From Firmicutes bacterium UBA1393 (GTDB taxonomy: Bacteria > Bacillota > DTU025), in assembly GCA_002305255.1 (NCBI GenBank), contig DBQN01000025.1, positions 8,166-13,559 on the forward strand: DNA of 5,394 bases, written 5' to 3'. The position numbers were made by a program, and so were the translations under genes. Of the stretch, positions 1-5,362 are shown piece after piece (within the stretch, counting starts at the first letter, position 1; each line of letters opens with the position of its first letter). A model generated the notes under the pieces. It had not been told where the DNA came from, searched no databases, and saw only the letters and a list, made by a program, of their open reading frames with translations.

Positions 1-642
1 GATGATGTAGGTGCACACCGTACGCAGTGTGGACTTGTATGATCCGAGCATACCGTGGCAGTCGGTACCTCCGATACCAACCGTAGGCCGACCGCGCGCC
101 GCCACCAGGTGATCCCACACGGCAAGCACCTCGTCTACAGGGCCCGAGGGAGCCAGACGGGGCAGGAAGAACCATAACCCGAGCTGCAAGAGGTTCTTCG
201 ACTTGCCGGCGATATCGTACGCGTGGTCCCATATCTCAAGCCCGTCTACTACACCGGCATTCCAGTCAGTCCACGGATACTCCACATACTCCCCATGCAC
301 GAAGTAGCCACCGGTCGGATGGGCCACTATCCCGATGCCGCCCGCTTCGCGCACGGCGCGGATGTTCTCCGCCGGATCCGCCGACGGAAGCACCAGTTCG
401 CGCGCGCCCAGGGCGACATAGTGGTTGGAATTGGTGTCAGGAGTGACCTCCTCGCCCACCAGCAGCAGCACACTGCCGTGCCACCCCTCCCAGCCCTCGT
501 CCCGAGCCTTCAGGGTGTTATGGTCAGTGATGATAACGAAATCCATATGCGCCGCTGCCGCCTGGGCAACGATGCTCTTCACCGTGCCAAGGCCGTCGGA
601 ATACCTGCTATGCACGTGAATCGCGCCTCGATACGTGTACAC
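1..642 (-). CDS. PHP-domain metallohydrolase, CehA/McbA-like (partial, C-terminus off the left edge)
   Basis: This frame stays open on the minus strand from 642 to the window edge (214 codons). It carries the full motif set of a PHP phosphoesterase-type domain: IHVHSRYSDG at residues 8-17 (metal ligands H9, H11, D16), TDHN at 39-42, GEE at 63-65, NHYVALG at 73-79, VAHP at 106-109 and GGTDCHG at 191-197 (D194, H196). Such proteins bind two or three metals and hydrolyse phosphoester or related bonds; the substrate here is unknown. I place the start at the GTG at 642 because family members begin a few residues before YRGxIHVHS, and a GGAG lies at 654-657, 11 bases upstream, which is rather far. 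The frame remains open upstream to a stop at 795-797, and the GTG at 702 is an alternative without a visible ribosome site. No signal peptide is seen. The domain assignment is secure; the start and the specific reaction are not. Confidence 0.88.
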   Translation of the reverse strand, partial: MYTYRGAIHVHSRYSDGLGTVKSIVAQAAAAHMDFVIITDHNTLKARDEGWEGWHGSVLLLVGEEVTPDTNSNHYVALGARELVLPSADPAENIRAVREAGGIGIVAHPTGGYFVHGEYVEYPWTDWNAGVVDGLEIWDHAYDIAGKSKNLLQLGLWFFLPRLAPSGPVDEVLAVWDHLVAARGRPTVGIGGTDCHGMLGSYKSTLRTVCTYII

Positions 643-761
643 GTCTGAGTCCGCTCCAATCCGGCCCCTGAGGGCGGGTTGACGCGCTCGAACAAGGGGC
701 ACTGCGCGTCGCAGACTATCTATATTCTCAGCAGAGTCAGGGCGTGAGGAATGAAACGCAG

Positions 762-793
762 AACCCCCGTCACGCAGCTTGCGTGCGGGGGTT
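762..793 (-). terminator. Hairpin downstream of veg, probable intrinsic terminator
   Basis: AACCCCCG (762-769) and CACGC (771-775) pair with GCGTG (781-785) and CGGGGGTT (786-793), giving a 13-bp stem with one bulged T and a 5-base loop. It lies about 20 bases after the veg stop codon. The minus-strand bases after it (TCTGCGTTTCATT) are only loosely T-rich, so termination may be imperfect. No strong promoter for the PHP gene is visible in 643-760, so readthrough from veg could be what transcribes it. The stem is seen directly; the terminator role is inferred from position. Confidence 0.7.
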
Positions 794-815
794 CACAGTG
801 CTCTGTTAGCAACTT

Positions 816-1097
816 TTAGCCGGTACAACCTATCCTGGTTTCGACGCCGTTATCGGCGTCATCAATGCTTACTTCCACCGTCGAGGTGAGGACATCGGCG
901 TAGCTGTATGAGATACGCTTCACACTGCGGGGGTTCTCGTCTATCCGAACCACAAAGACCTTGGGATAGGTTTGCTCGAGGATTCCCTCAGCCTCGAGAA
1001 TCCGCTTGCGGCCCTGGTTTGCCTTTAGCCTGACCGTTCGCCCCACGTGGGAGTCAAGGTCCTCCTTTATCCTTACCAGCGTGTTGGAGACCGCCAA
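816..1097 (-). CDS. veg: Veg protein
   Basis: A small protein of 93 residues with the conserved Veg core: IKEDLDSHVGRTVRLKAN, then the basic GRKR, ILEQTYPKVFVVRIDE and SYSYADVLTSTVEV. B. subtilis Veg is about 86 residues and very abundantly transcribed. It has been linked to biofilm formation and spore outgrowth, but its molecular activity is not firmly known; the fold is a small SH3-like beta barrel. I prefer the TTG at 1097-1095, giving MAVSNTLVRIK, because an AAGGTG sits 6 bases upstream and this N-terminus resembles other clostridial Veg proteins. The GTG at 1106 would add three residues (MKS) but has its purine-rich site almost touching the start codon. The C-terminal tail after VEV (IDDADNGVETRIGCTG) is not conserved. 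Two strong sigma-A promoters precede it and a hairpin follows. In B. subtilis veg lies directly beside yabG; here the two are about 3.2 kb apart. Confidence 0.93.
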   Translation of the reverse strand: MAVSNTLVRIKEDLDSHVGRTVRLKANQGRKRILEAEGILEQTYPKVFVVRIDENPRSVKRISYSYADVLTSTVEVSIDDADNGVETRIGCTG

Positions 1098-1131
1098 CGA
1101 CTTCACCTTCCTTCCCTACCTCGTCTCACTT

Positions 1132-1160
1132 ATGTTACCACAGCTCGAAGGCTCAGTCAA
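1132..1160 (-). promoter_or_regulatory. veg proximal sigma-A promoter
   Basis: On the minus strand, TTGACT (1160-1155) and TAACAT (1137-1132) are separated by exactly 17 bases. The -35 matches consensus at five of six positions and the -10 at four. The predicted transcript start near 1125 would leave a leader of about 30 bases before the veg start. It lies downstream of a better promoter and could be secondary or inactive. Confidence 0.5.
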
Positions 1161-1171
1161 GTAAAATAGGA

Positions 1172-1201
1172 ATTATACCAAAGCGATTTGTGCAGTGTCA
1201 A
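1172..1201 (-). promoter_or_regulatory. veg distal sigma-A promoter with extended -10
   Basis: On the minus strand, a perfect TTGACA (1201-1196) is followed after 18 bases by a perfect TATAAT (1177-1172). The -10 is preceded by TGG, giving the extended -10 form TGnTATAAT. The predicted start is near 1165, leaving a veg leader of roughly 65-70 bases. B. subtilis Pveg is a classic strong vegetative promoter, so a nearly ideal promoter before this veg gene fits the family. Confidence 0.8.
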
Positions 1202-1235
1202 GCAGGAACATGCGATCATGGATGATTTTCTGCAT

Positions 1236-1249
1236 CAGGCACTTGCCTG
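1236..1249. repeat. Short inverted repeat between divergent promoters
   Basis: CAGGCA (1236-1241) and TGCCTG (1244-1249) form a perfect 6-bp inverted repeat with a 2-base centre. It lies between the -35 of the veg distal promoter (1196-1201) and the -35 of the gntR promoter (1335-1340). The centre is too tight for a good RNA hairpin, so if it works at all it is more likely a dimeric protein site in DNA. Nothing else is seen in 1202-1334 apart from moderately AT-rich sequence. Confidence 0.3.
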
Positions 1250-1334
1250 CATTATGTTGAGGCCATGCCGAATCGTCGATATTTTCTCGCGCGCCTCGCA
1301 CACGCCTTGCCGAAAAATCTCGTGCAGTCCCCTA

Positions 1335-1363
1335 TTGACATCCTCAGAAACCGTCGCTATGAT
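1335..1363 (+). promoter_or_regulatory. sigma-A promoter of the gntR-ABC-DUF4097 operon
   Basis: A perfect TTGACA (1335-1340) is separated by 17 bases from TATGAT (1358-1363), which matches TATAAT at five of six positions. The predicted start is near 1370, giving a leader of about 45 bases that contains the palindromic operator and then the AAGGAGG ribosome site. A promoter this close to consensus usually needs a repressor, which agrees with a GntR gene being first in the operon. Confidence 0.8.
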
Positions 1364-1374
1364 GTGACCGTATG

Positions 1375-1396
1375 GTGTATGAGTTCACTAATACAC
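1375..1396. promoter_or_regulatory. Probable GntR (YtrA-type) operator
   Basis: A 22-base near-palindrome: GTGTAT (1375-1380) and ATACAC (1391-1396) flank an inner AGT/ACT pair (1382-1384 and 1387-1389), so 9 of 11 positions in each half match by dyad symmetry. It starts about 5 bases after the predicted transcription start and ends before the ribosome site (1402-1408). A repressor bound there would block transcription from the promoter at 1335-1363. The length and the TAT/ATA-rich arms are typical of GntR-family dimer sites. Control by the adjacent regulator is inferred from position. Confidence 0.7.
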
Positions 1397-1414
1397 TAGG
1401 GAAGGAGGCTTGGG

Positions 1415-1876
1415 ATGATCATCAAGCTTGATGATTCGGTTCCGATATACGTCCAGATCATGAAGGGCGTCATGTGGGACATAGCCACAGGTCAGCTCGC
1501 CATCGGCGACAAACTCCCCTCGGTGAGGGACCTCGCGGCCGGCTCCCGGGTAAACCCCAACACAGTGCAGCGCGCCTACATGGAGCTGGAGAGGATGGGA
1601 ATAGTCGAGACGCAACGAGGTCAGGGCACGTTTGTGGCCGCAGATCCTGAGGTTGTCAAGGAGGTCAGGGAACAGGTGGTAGACGGAACAGTCAGGGCGT
1701 TTGTCGACGAAATGCGACGGCTCCGATATGAAGACGCCGACATAGTCGCCCTGGTAACCCGAGAGTTGGCCGGAGCCGTGAGCACAAGCAGTGGGCCTGA
1801 CGGCGGCCGTGCAGCCCGCTCAGAGTGGCCCAGTGCGAACTACACGATGGATGGGGATGGAGGTCCGAACAGATGA
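1415..1876 (+). CDS. GntR-family transcriptional regulator, YtrA subfamily
   Basis: A 153-residue regulator. The N-terminal winged helix-turn-helix spans about residues 9-75: VPIYVQIM, GDKLPSVRDLA (31-41), the recognition helix around NPNTVQRAYMELER (47-60), and the wing ending GQGTFV (69-74). A short helical segment (about 78-120) follows, as in YtrA-type regulators, which lack the large ligand-binding domain of other GntR proteins. The last 30 or so residues are glycine- and serine-rich, look unstructured and make the protein somewhat longer than the usual 120-130. The ATG at 1415 follows AAGGAGG (1402-1408) by 6 bases. The stop codon overlaps the ATPase start as ATGA (1873-1876), so translation is coupled. 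YtrA-type proteins usually repress the ABC transporter operon they head, in several cases being relieved by cell-wall-active compounds. The palindrome at 1375-1396 is the obvious autoregulatory site. The inducer cannot be read from the sequence. Confidence 0.93.
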   Translation: MIIKLDDSVPIYVQIMKGVMWDIATGQLAIGDKLPSVRDLAAGSRVNPNTVQRAYMELERMGIVETQRGQGTFVAADPEVVKEVREQVVDGTVRAFVDEMRRLRYEDADIVALVTRELAGAVSTSSGPDGGRAARSEWPSANYTMDGDGGPNR

Positions 1877-2568
1877 AGGCTGTCGAGTTCAGCTCGTTAC
1901 ACAAGAGATATTACCTCGCACATGCCCTGCGCGGCATCGACCTGGCGGTTGAGCAGGGTAAGATCGTGGGCCTTCTGGGCCCTAACGGAGCCGGCAAGTC
2001 AACACTACTGCGGATAGCGGCAGGTTTGGCCCATCCCACTTCCGGAACAGTGAAGGTCATGGGCAAGGATGTCACTGTCGCCGCCACCAAGGCGCGCATT
2101 GCCTACGTCCCGGAGGTCGACAACTTCTACACATGGATGACCGTGGCACAGGCCCTCGAGTTTGAGCACTCGATGTTCCACGACATCAACATTGATGATG
2201 CCCGCTCGCTGTTGTCGCAGCTCAAGTTGGATCTTGACAAGAAGACGGGGTCGCTGTCACGCGGACAGCGTGCCCGACTGAAGCTGGCCCTGGCAATGTC
2301 GCGCAGCGCTGATTTGGTACTCATGGATGAGCCCCTAGCCGGCATAGACCCGCCGTCACGCGCGGCCATCCTCGATACAATAGCCTCACGCTATCGCGCG
2401 GGTGAGCAGGCGATAATCATCTCCACCCACGAGGTGCTGGAGTCGGAAGCGCTGTTCGAAGATGTGGTCTTCCTCTCAAACGGAAAGATCGCGCTCCAGG
2501 GCCAGGCCGACCAGCTGCGCGAGGAGCGCGGCAAGTCACTCAATGATATCTTCGCGGAGGTGTGCTGA
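1873..2568 (+). CDS. ABC transporter ATP-binding protein (YtrB/CcmA-like)
   Basis: A 231-residue cytoplasmic ATPase with all nucleotide-binding elements: aromatic A-loop near Y13-Y14, Walker A GPNGAGKST (36-44), Q-loop region YVPEVDNFY (78-86) where the usual Gln is Glu81, signature LSRGQ (128-132), Walker B LVLMDEP (148-154) with catalytic E153, D-loop AGID (156-159) and H-loop H186 in STHE. The Glu in place of Gln is common in this ABC-2-linked subgroup, so the enzyme should be active. The ATG at 1873 is chosen over an in-frame ATG at 1825 for three reasons: GGAGGT (1859-1864) lies 8 bases before it, it overlaps the gntR stop, and the domain begins normally from there. It energises the permease encoded one base downstream. 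Export of a peptide or lipid-like compound is likely but the substrate is unknown. Confidence 0.93.
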   Translation: MKAVEFSSLHKRYYLAHALRGIDLAVEQGKIVGLLGPNGAGKSTLLRIAAGLAHPTSGTVKVMGKDVTVAATKARIAYVPEVDNFYTWMTVAQALEFEHSMFHDINIDDARSLLSQLKLDLDKKTGSLSRGQRARLKLALAMSRSADLVLMDEPLAGIDPPSRAAILDTIASRYRAGEQAIIISTHEVLESEALFEDVVFLSNGKIALQGQADQLREERGKSLNDIFAEVC

Positions 2569-2569
2569 G

Positions 2570-3355
2570 ATGAGCAGATGGTTTAGTCTGGCCCGGAAGG
2601 AATGGATGGGCCTCAGGTGGACGATGCTCATCGCCGCCCTGGCCATACTGGCCGCCGATGGCTACATCGCATACAAGGCTCCGGCCTGGGCGTCAAACGT
2701 CGCAGAGGAGTCACTGGCCATAGGGCTTTCCTTCATCCCCTTCGCCGGGTTGTTCATCGCGTCGCTCATAGCGGGCTACCTGGCTATGCGAAGCGAATGG
2801 CAGCAGCACACATCGCTGCGCCTACTAAGCTACCCGGTGAGCGGCACCGGAGTGGTGCTGGCCAAGGTAGCCGTGAACGCAGCGGCCCTCACGGTGCTGG
2901 CGATCATTGCCGGACTGGGCACATGGCTAGTGGCTCGCCGCAGCCCGATCATGCTGATGACTCTGCTCGGCGCCGAGGGACCCTTCGCTGGCATGGAGGC
3001 GTGGGAGATCTGGGTGAACGTCCTCTCGATGGTGGTAATGGGTCTCTCATGGCTGGTGTGTGTGATTGCGGCCGGGGCGTTTGCCTTCGTCGTCGGCACG
3101 CTGGTACCCAGAATCGCGGGCCTGGTGTCGGCCCTGGTGTATGCAGTGATGGTCTATCTGACGGGGCTATATGGCAGTCTCGCCTTGTATCTGAGCTCGT
3201 TCTTGCCCAATATGCCGTTCATCGTATACAGCCACGGCGCGCTCGGGGCCGAAAGGTTCGTCATCCCTGTGATCCCCATCTGGCCGCTGGTGGTGGCTAG
3301 CGTAGTGATGATACTGGTGGCCGGCAGACTACTCGACAAAGAAGTCGATGCGTAA
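2570..3355 (+). CDS. ABC transporter permease, ABC-2-like, six membrane helices
   Basis: A 261-residue integral membrane protein. A short cytoplasmic N-terminus (MSRWFSLARKEWMGLRW) leads to hydrophobic segments at about 16-35, 47-73, 95-122, 148-178, 182-210 and 231-253, the six-helix plan of ABC-2 permeases. The loop after helix 2 (SEWQQHTSLRLLSYPVSGTG, 75-94) resembles the E-xx-x-LLSxPVS element of such permeases, which contacts the ATPase. The start is the ATG at 2570: GGAGGTG (2556-2562) lies 7 bases upstream, and only one base separates it from the ATPase stop. A longer in-frame reading from 2462 would overlap the ATPase by over 100 bases and add a non-membrane sequence, so it is rejected. 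With the ATPase it should form the core of the transporter, probably as a homodimer since no second permease is encoded. The substrate is not identifiable. Confidence 0.88.
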   Translation: MSRWFSLARKEWMGLRWTMLIAALAILAADGYIAYKAPAWASNVAEESLAIGLSFIPFAGLFIASLIAGYLAMRSEWQQHTSLRLLSYPVSGTGVVLAKVAVNAAALTVLAIIAGLGTWLVARRSPIMLMTLLGAEGPFAGMEAWEIWVNVLSMVVMGLSWLVCVIAAGAFAFVVGTLVPRIAGLVSALVYAVMVYLTGLYGSLALYLSSFLPNMPFIVYSHGALGAERFVIPVIPIWPLVVASVVMILVAGRLLDKEVDA

Positions 3356-3373
3356 GCAGCGGGAGGTAACAAC

Positions 3374-4270
3374 ATGTTCAACCTTTCATATAGAGCGCTG
3401 ACTCTTGTGGTGTTAGTCGCACTGGCGGTCATCGGCACCAGTGCGAAGGCATGGAGGGTAGGCTCAGAATTGCTCAACGACAGGTTCGGATCTCATTTCA
3501 AGGACCAGAGCCTGAGCTACGGCTCTTACGAGGCCCGCCAGGCCATTAACGAGCTCATCAGCACCTACGACATCGATTCAGTGGAGATCAACGTTGCGCA
3601 GGGCAATGTGACCGTCAGTCAGCAGAGCGGCAGCAACATCGTAATCGAGGGCCTGGCCAGCGGATCAAAGGAGTACATCGATGGGCTGCAGCTCAAATCG
3701 GAGAAGCAGGGAACCACGGCAGTGTACACTGCCGGGTACGAGAAGACTAACGTCACAGGCCAGCGGTATCGTGGGCGCACCGACATCAGGGTCATGGTGC
3801 CCGAAGGCATATCTGTCACAGTCAACAACGACGCTGGCGAAGTGAACGTCACTGGCATTCGCGAAGATGTCAATGTCTCGATAAAGATGGGCACCATCAG
3901 GGTGGCTGACATTCGCGGCAACCTCGACGCGTCAGCCTCAGCCGGCACCATAGAGGTTGAGTCGGCAGAGATCACCGACCACGTGAAGCTCTCGAACTCC
4001 CTAGGAGAGGTCAAGTTCGACGGCACGCTGGGGAAGACAAACGCCTTCTCGACGAGCGCAGGCACTGTAGACATCTCCGTGCCCGCCGACACCTGCGTGT
4101 CCATACACGCGAGCGTGGCTGCAGGCGAGATCAACTCAACGCTGCCCGTATCAGAGATGAGCGTCGATGAGCCCCGTGCGTCGGCGTCAGGGCAGCTCGG
4201 AACAGGCACACCCACCGGTAGCCTGACCATAGACGTGTCGGTAGGCGAGATCAACATCTCGTCACGCTAG
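3374..4270 (+). CDS. DUF4097-type beta-repeat protein, exported or membrane-anchored
   Basis: A 298-residue protein. Residues 8-22 form a single hydrophobic segment (LTLVVLVALAVIGTS) followed by AKAW, which could be a signal peptide cut after AKA or an uncleaved anchor; there is no lipobox cysteine. From about residue 66 to the end the chain is Thr/Ser/Val/Gly-rich with a repeating GNV/GEV/GTI pattern at about 77, 155, 173, 191, 211, 230, 251 and 291. The spacing is mostly 18-21 residues (40 before the last), as expected for the stacked turns of the DUF4097 putative-adhesin beta-helix. GGGAGGT (3361-3367) lies 6 bases before the ATG, 18 bases after the permease stop, so it is in the same operon. 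DUF4097 domains occur in B. subtilis LiaG and YvlB, both tied to envelope-stress loci. A role as an extracytoplasmic partner or sensor of the ABC transporter is plausible but inferred. Cys241 is the only cysteine. Confidence 0.82.
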   Translation: MFNLSYRALTLVVLVALAVIGTSAKAWRVGSELLNDRFGSHFKDQSLSYGSYEARQAINELISTYDIDSVEINVAQGNVTVSQQSGSNIVIEGLASGSKEYIDGLQLKSEKQGTTAVYTAGYEKTNVTGQRYRGRTDIRVMVPEGISVTVNNDAGEVNVTGIREDVNVSIKMGTIRVADIRGNLDASASAGTIEVESAEITDHVKLSNSLGEVKFDGTLGKTNAFSTSAGTVDISVPADTCVSIHASVAAGEINSTLPVSEMSVDEPRASASGQLGTGTPTGSLTIDVSVGEINISSR

Positions 4271-4278
4271 GCAGGTAA

Positions 4279-4315
4279 GTCCCGGACGTATGCCGCGCGC
4301 GGATCCGTCCGGGAC
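4279..4315 (+). terminator. Hairpin between convergent operon and yabG
   Basis: GTCCCGGACG (4279-4288) pairs perfectly with CGTCCGGGAC (4306-4315), a 10-bp stem. The 17-base loop contains CCGCGCGCGG, which could fold back further. It lies 8 bases after the DUF4097 stop and 16 bases from the yabG stop on the other strand. Neither side has a clear T-tract, so it is a probable bidirectional terminator or transcript-end stabiliser rather than a textbook intrinsic terminator. Confidence 0.6.
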
Positions 4316-4331
4316 GAACCTTCGCTGACTG

Positions 4332-5264
4332 CTACTTCAGTTTTCCTGTTCCATTGATGCCTATGACGGTTCTGGGTACGCTGTGGCGCATCTTGCCCCT
4401 GGTCTGCACTCCCCCGAGGCCGGGACGCTTGGTGATGGTGCCGTCAACGGCAAGGTCGGCAGCGACAACTTCGTCTACTGGAGTGTTCACTATGCGCTCC
4501 GCTATGAGCACAGGATCCATGCAGTGTATGAACACGCGCTGGGGCGCGCTGGCGAAATTGGCGCCCGCCTCGATTAGGGCCTCGTAGAAGGACTGGCACG
4601 CCCCGGCGACGATCACGAGTCCATCAAGGTCATTCTCGTAACGCCGGGCTCGGCGCACTGCATTCACGTAGTTCTCGGAGTTCCAGTAGCTCACCATGTC
4701 AGCCCTGTCGGAGCCCTTCCGTTTGAGGGCGTCATGGCCTGTGACTACCAGAACGTCTGGCGACACCTCCGCGAGGAGCTGCTCCACCATGTCTGCCTGG
4801 TCTTCCGGCTTAACGTGTTTGCCCACTGCAGGCACTCCGAGCTCCTTGTAATACCGCATACAGTCTCTGAGATAATCAGCATCGCCGTCTAGATGAAGCA
4901 CCTTGCCCGGCAGGCTAAAACGGTCGTCGGCTGCGAGATCGCCGCGCAGAACCGAACGCACTGTACGGCGTCGCTGCTCCCGGTTCCTCGCATACTCCTC
5001 CACCTCGCGCCGCGCACGAACCGTCCTGATCATCTCCGCTGATTGCCTCGTGTTGTCGCGCCTGAGATCTATGAGCGCTCTGTCATCTGCGCGTTGCAGG
5101 TCTGATAGGGGAGCGTCAGCTATCAACCGCACAGTCAATGCCTTCAGGCGGGCTTTGGCCTGGCCGGTGTCGTCGCAGTCGACGCACGTGACCTGGAATA
5201 TCAGGTCACTTCCGTACGACTTGCGCACAACGTTGTCGCCCACTCTGATTCTCTCACCATCCAC
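4332..5264 (-). CDS. yabG: YabG, sporulation-specific cysteine protease (spore coat maturation)
   Basis: A 310-residue protein matching YabG along its length. The N-terminal barrel-like part has RVGDNVVRKSYGSDLIFQV (7-25) and VRLIAD (45-50). A charged linker follows (about 60-115), then LPGKVLHLDGDADYL (118-132), VLVVTGHDA (171-179), IVAGACQSFYEALIEAGANFASAP (218-241) and RPGLGGVQTRG (280-290). His177 and Cys223 correspond to the catalytic pair proposed for B. subtilis YabG, which processes coat and spore-surface proteins late in sporulation in the mother cell and cuts near arginine. The linker is unusually rich in arginine. The length is slightly above the roughly 290 of B. subtilis. The start is a GTG at 5264, with a purine-rich site ending AAGG 6 bases upstream. 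The gene faces the GntR operon end to end. Its presence is the best evidence that the organism forms endospores. Confidence 0.95.
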   Translation of the reverse strand: MDGERIRVGDNVVRKSYGSDLIFQVTCVDCDDTGQAKARLKALTVRLIADAPLSDLQRADDRALIDLRRDNTRQSAEMIRTVRARREVEEYARNREQRRRTVRSVLRGDLAADDRFSLPGKVLHLDGDADYLRDCMRYYKELGVPAVGKHVKPEDQADMVEQLLAEVSPDVLVVTGHDALKRKGSDRADMVSYWNSENYVNAVRRARRYENDLDGLVIVAGACQSFYEALIEAGANFASAPQRVFIHCMDPVLIAERIVNTPVDEVVAADLAVDGTITKRPGLGGVQTRGKMRHSVPRTVIGINGTGKLK

Positions 5265-5287
5265 GATGAGCCTTCCCCCCTCTCCGG

Positions 5288-5326
5288 GAACAGGCAGGGG
5301 CTCACGGCCCCCTGGCTTCCCTGTTC
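5288..5326 (-). other. Interrupted hairpin in the yabG upstream region
   Basis: GAACAGG (5288-5294) pairs with CCTGTTC (5320-5326), and the adjoining CAGGGG (5295-5300) pairs with CCCCTG (5309-5314). This makes a 13-bp stem with a one-sided 5-base bulge (5315-5319) and an 8-base loop. It lies just upstream of the yabG ribosome site. It has no T-tract on the minus strand, so it could be a leader structure or a weak terminator for a gene beyond the right edge. Confidence 0.45.
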
Positions 5327-5334
5327 ACAATATG
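5327..5334 (-). promoter_or_regulatory. Possible sporulation sigma (K or E) -10 element for yabG
   Basis: On the minus strand this reads CATATTGT, which fits the CATAnnnT core of mother-cell sigma-K and sigma-E -10 elements. B. subtilis yabG is sigma-K dependent, so such an element is expected about here, some 60 bases before the start codon. I cannot find a convincing -35 at the right spacing, so this is a weak call. Confidence 0.3.
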
Positions 5335-5362
5335 AGGGGATTCCACGCCCTGGGACATGCGA

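Noticed and set aside
223..648. 141-codon open frame on the plus strand
   Set aside because: It is the antisense shadow of the PHP gene, whose minus-strand frame has every family motif; the plus-strand product is Arg/His/Pro-rich and resembles nothing.
1265..1399. 44-codon plus-strand frame beginning MPNRRYFLARL
   Set aside because: The GAGG before it is only 2 bases from the ATG, and the frame runs straight through the -35, -10 and operator of the gntR operon, so a real small gene is unlikely.
1825..1872. Upstream ATG extending the ATPase by 16 residues
   Set aside because: No ribosome site before it, it overlaps gntR by 52 bases, and the extra residues (MAQCELHDGW...) are not part of the ABC domain; the ATG at 1873 has a good ribosome site.
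2462..2569. 36-residue N-terminal extension of the permease
   Set aside because: It lies inside the ATPase gene in another frame, is Ser/Arg-rich and not membrane-like; the ATG at 2570 has GGAGGTG at proper spacing.
2602..3300. 232-codon plus-strand frame inside the permease
   Set aside because: An out-of-frame shadow of the permease gene; product is Arg/Gly/His-rich, with no membrane segments or recognisable motif.
3619..4257. 212-codon minus-strand frame inside the DUF4097 gene
   Set aside because: A long antisense shadow caused by the repetitive, GC-biased codons of the beta-repeat gene; Ser/Pro/Thr-rich product with no domain or ribosome site seen.
3374..4270. Possibility that the beta-repeat protein is a lipoprotein solute-binding component of the ABC transporter
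   Set aside because: There is no lipobox cysteine after the hydrophobic segment and the chain shows beta-helix repeats, not a two-lobed binding-protein fold.
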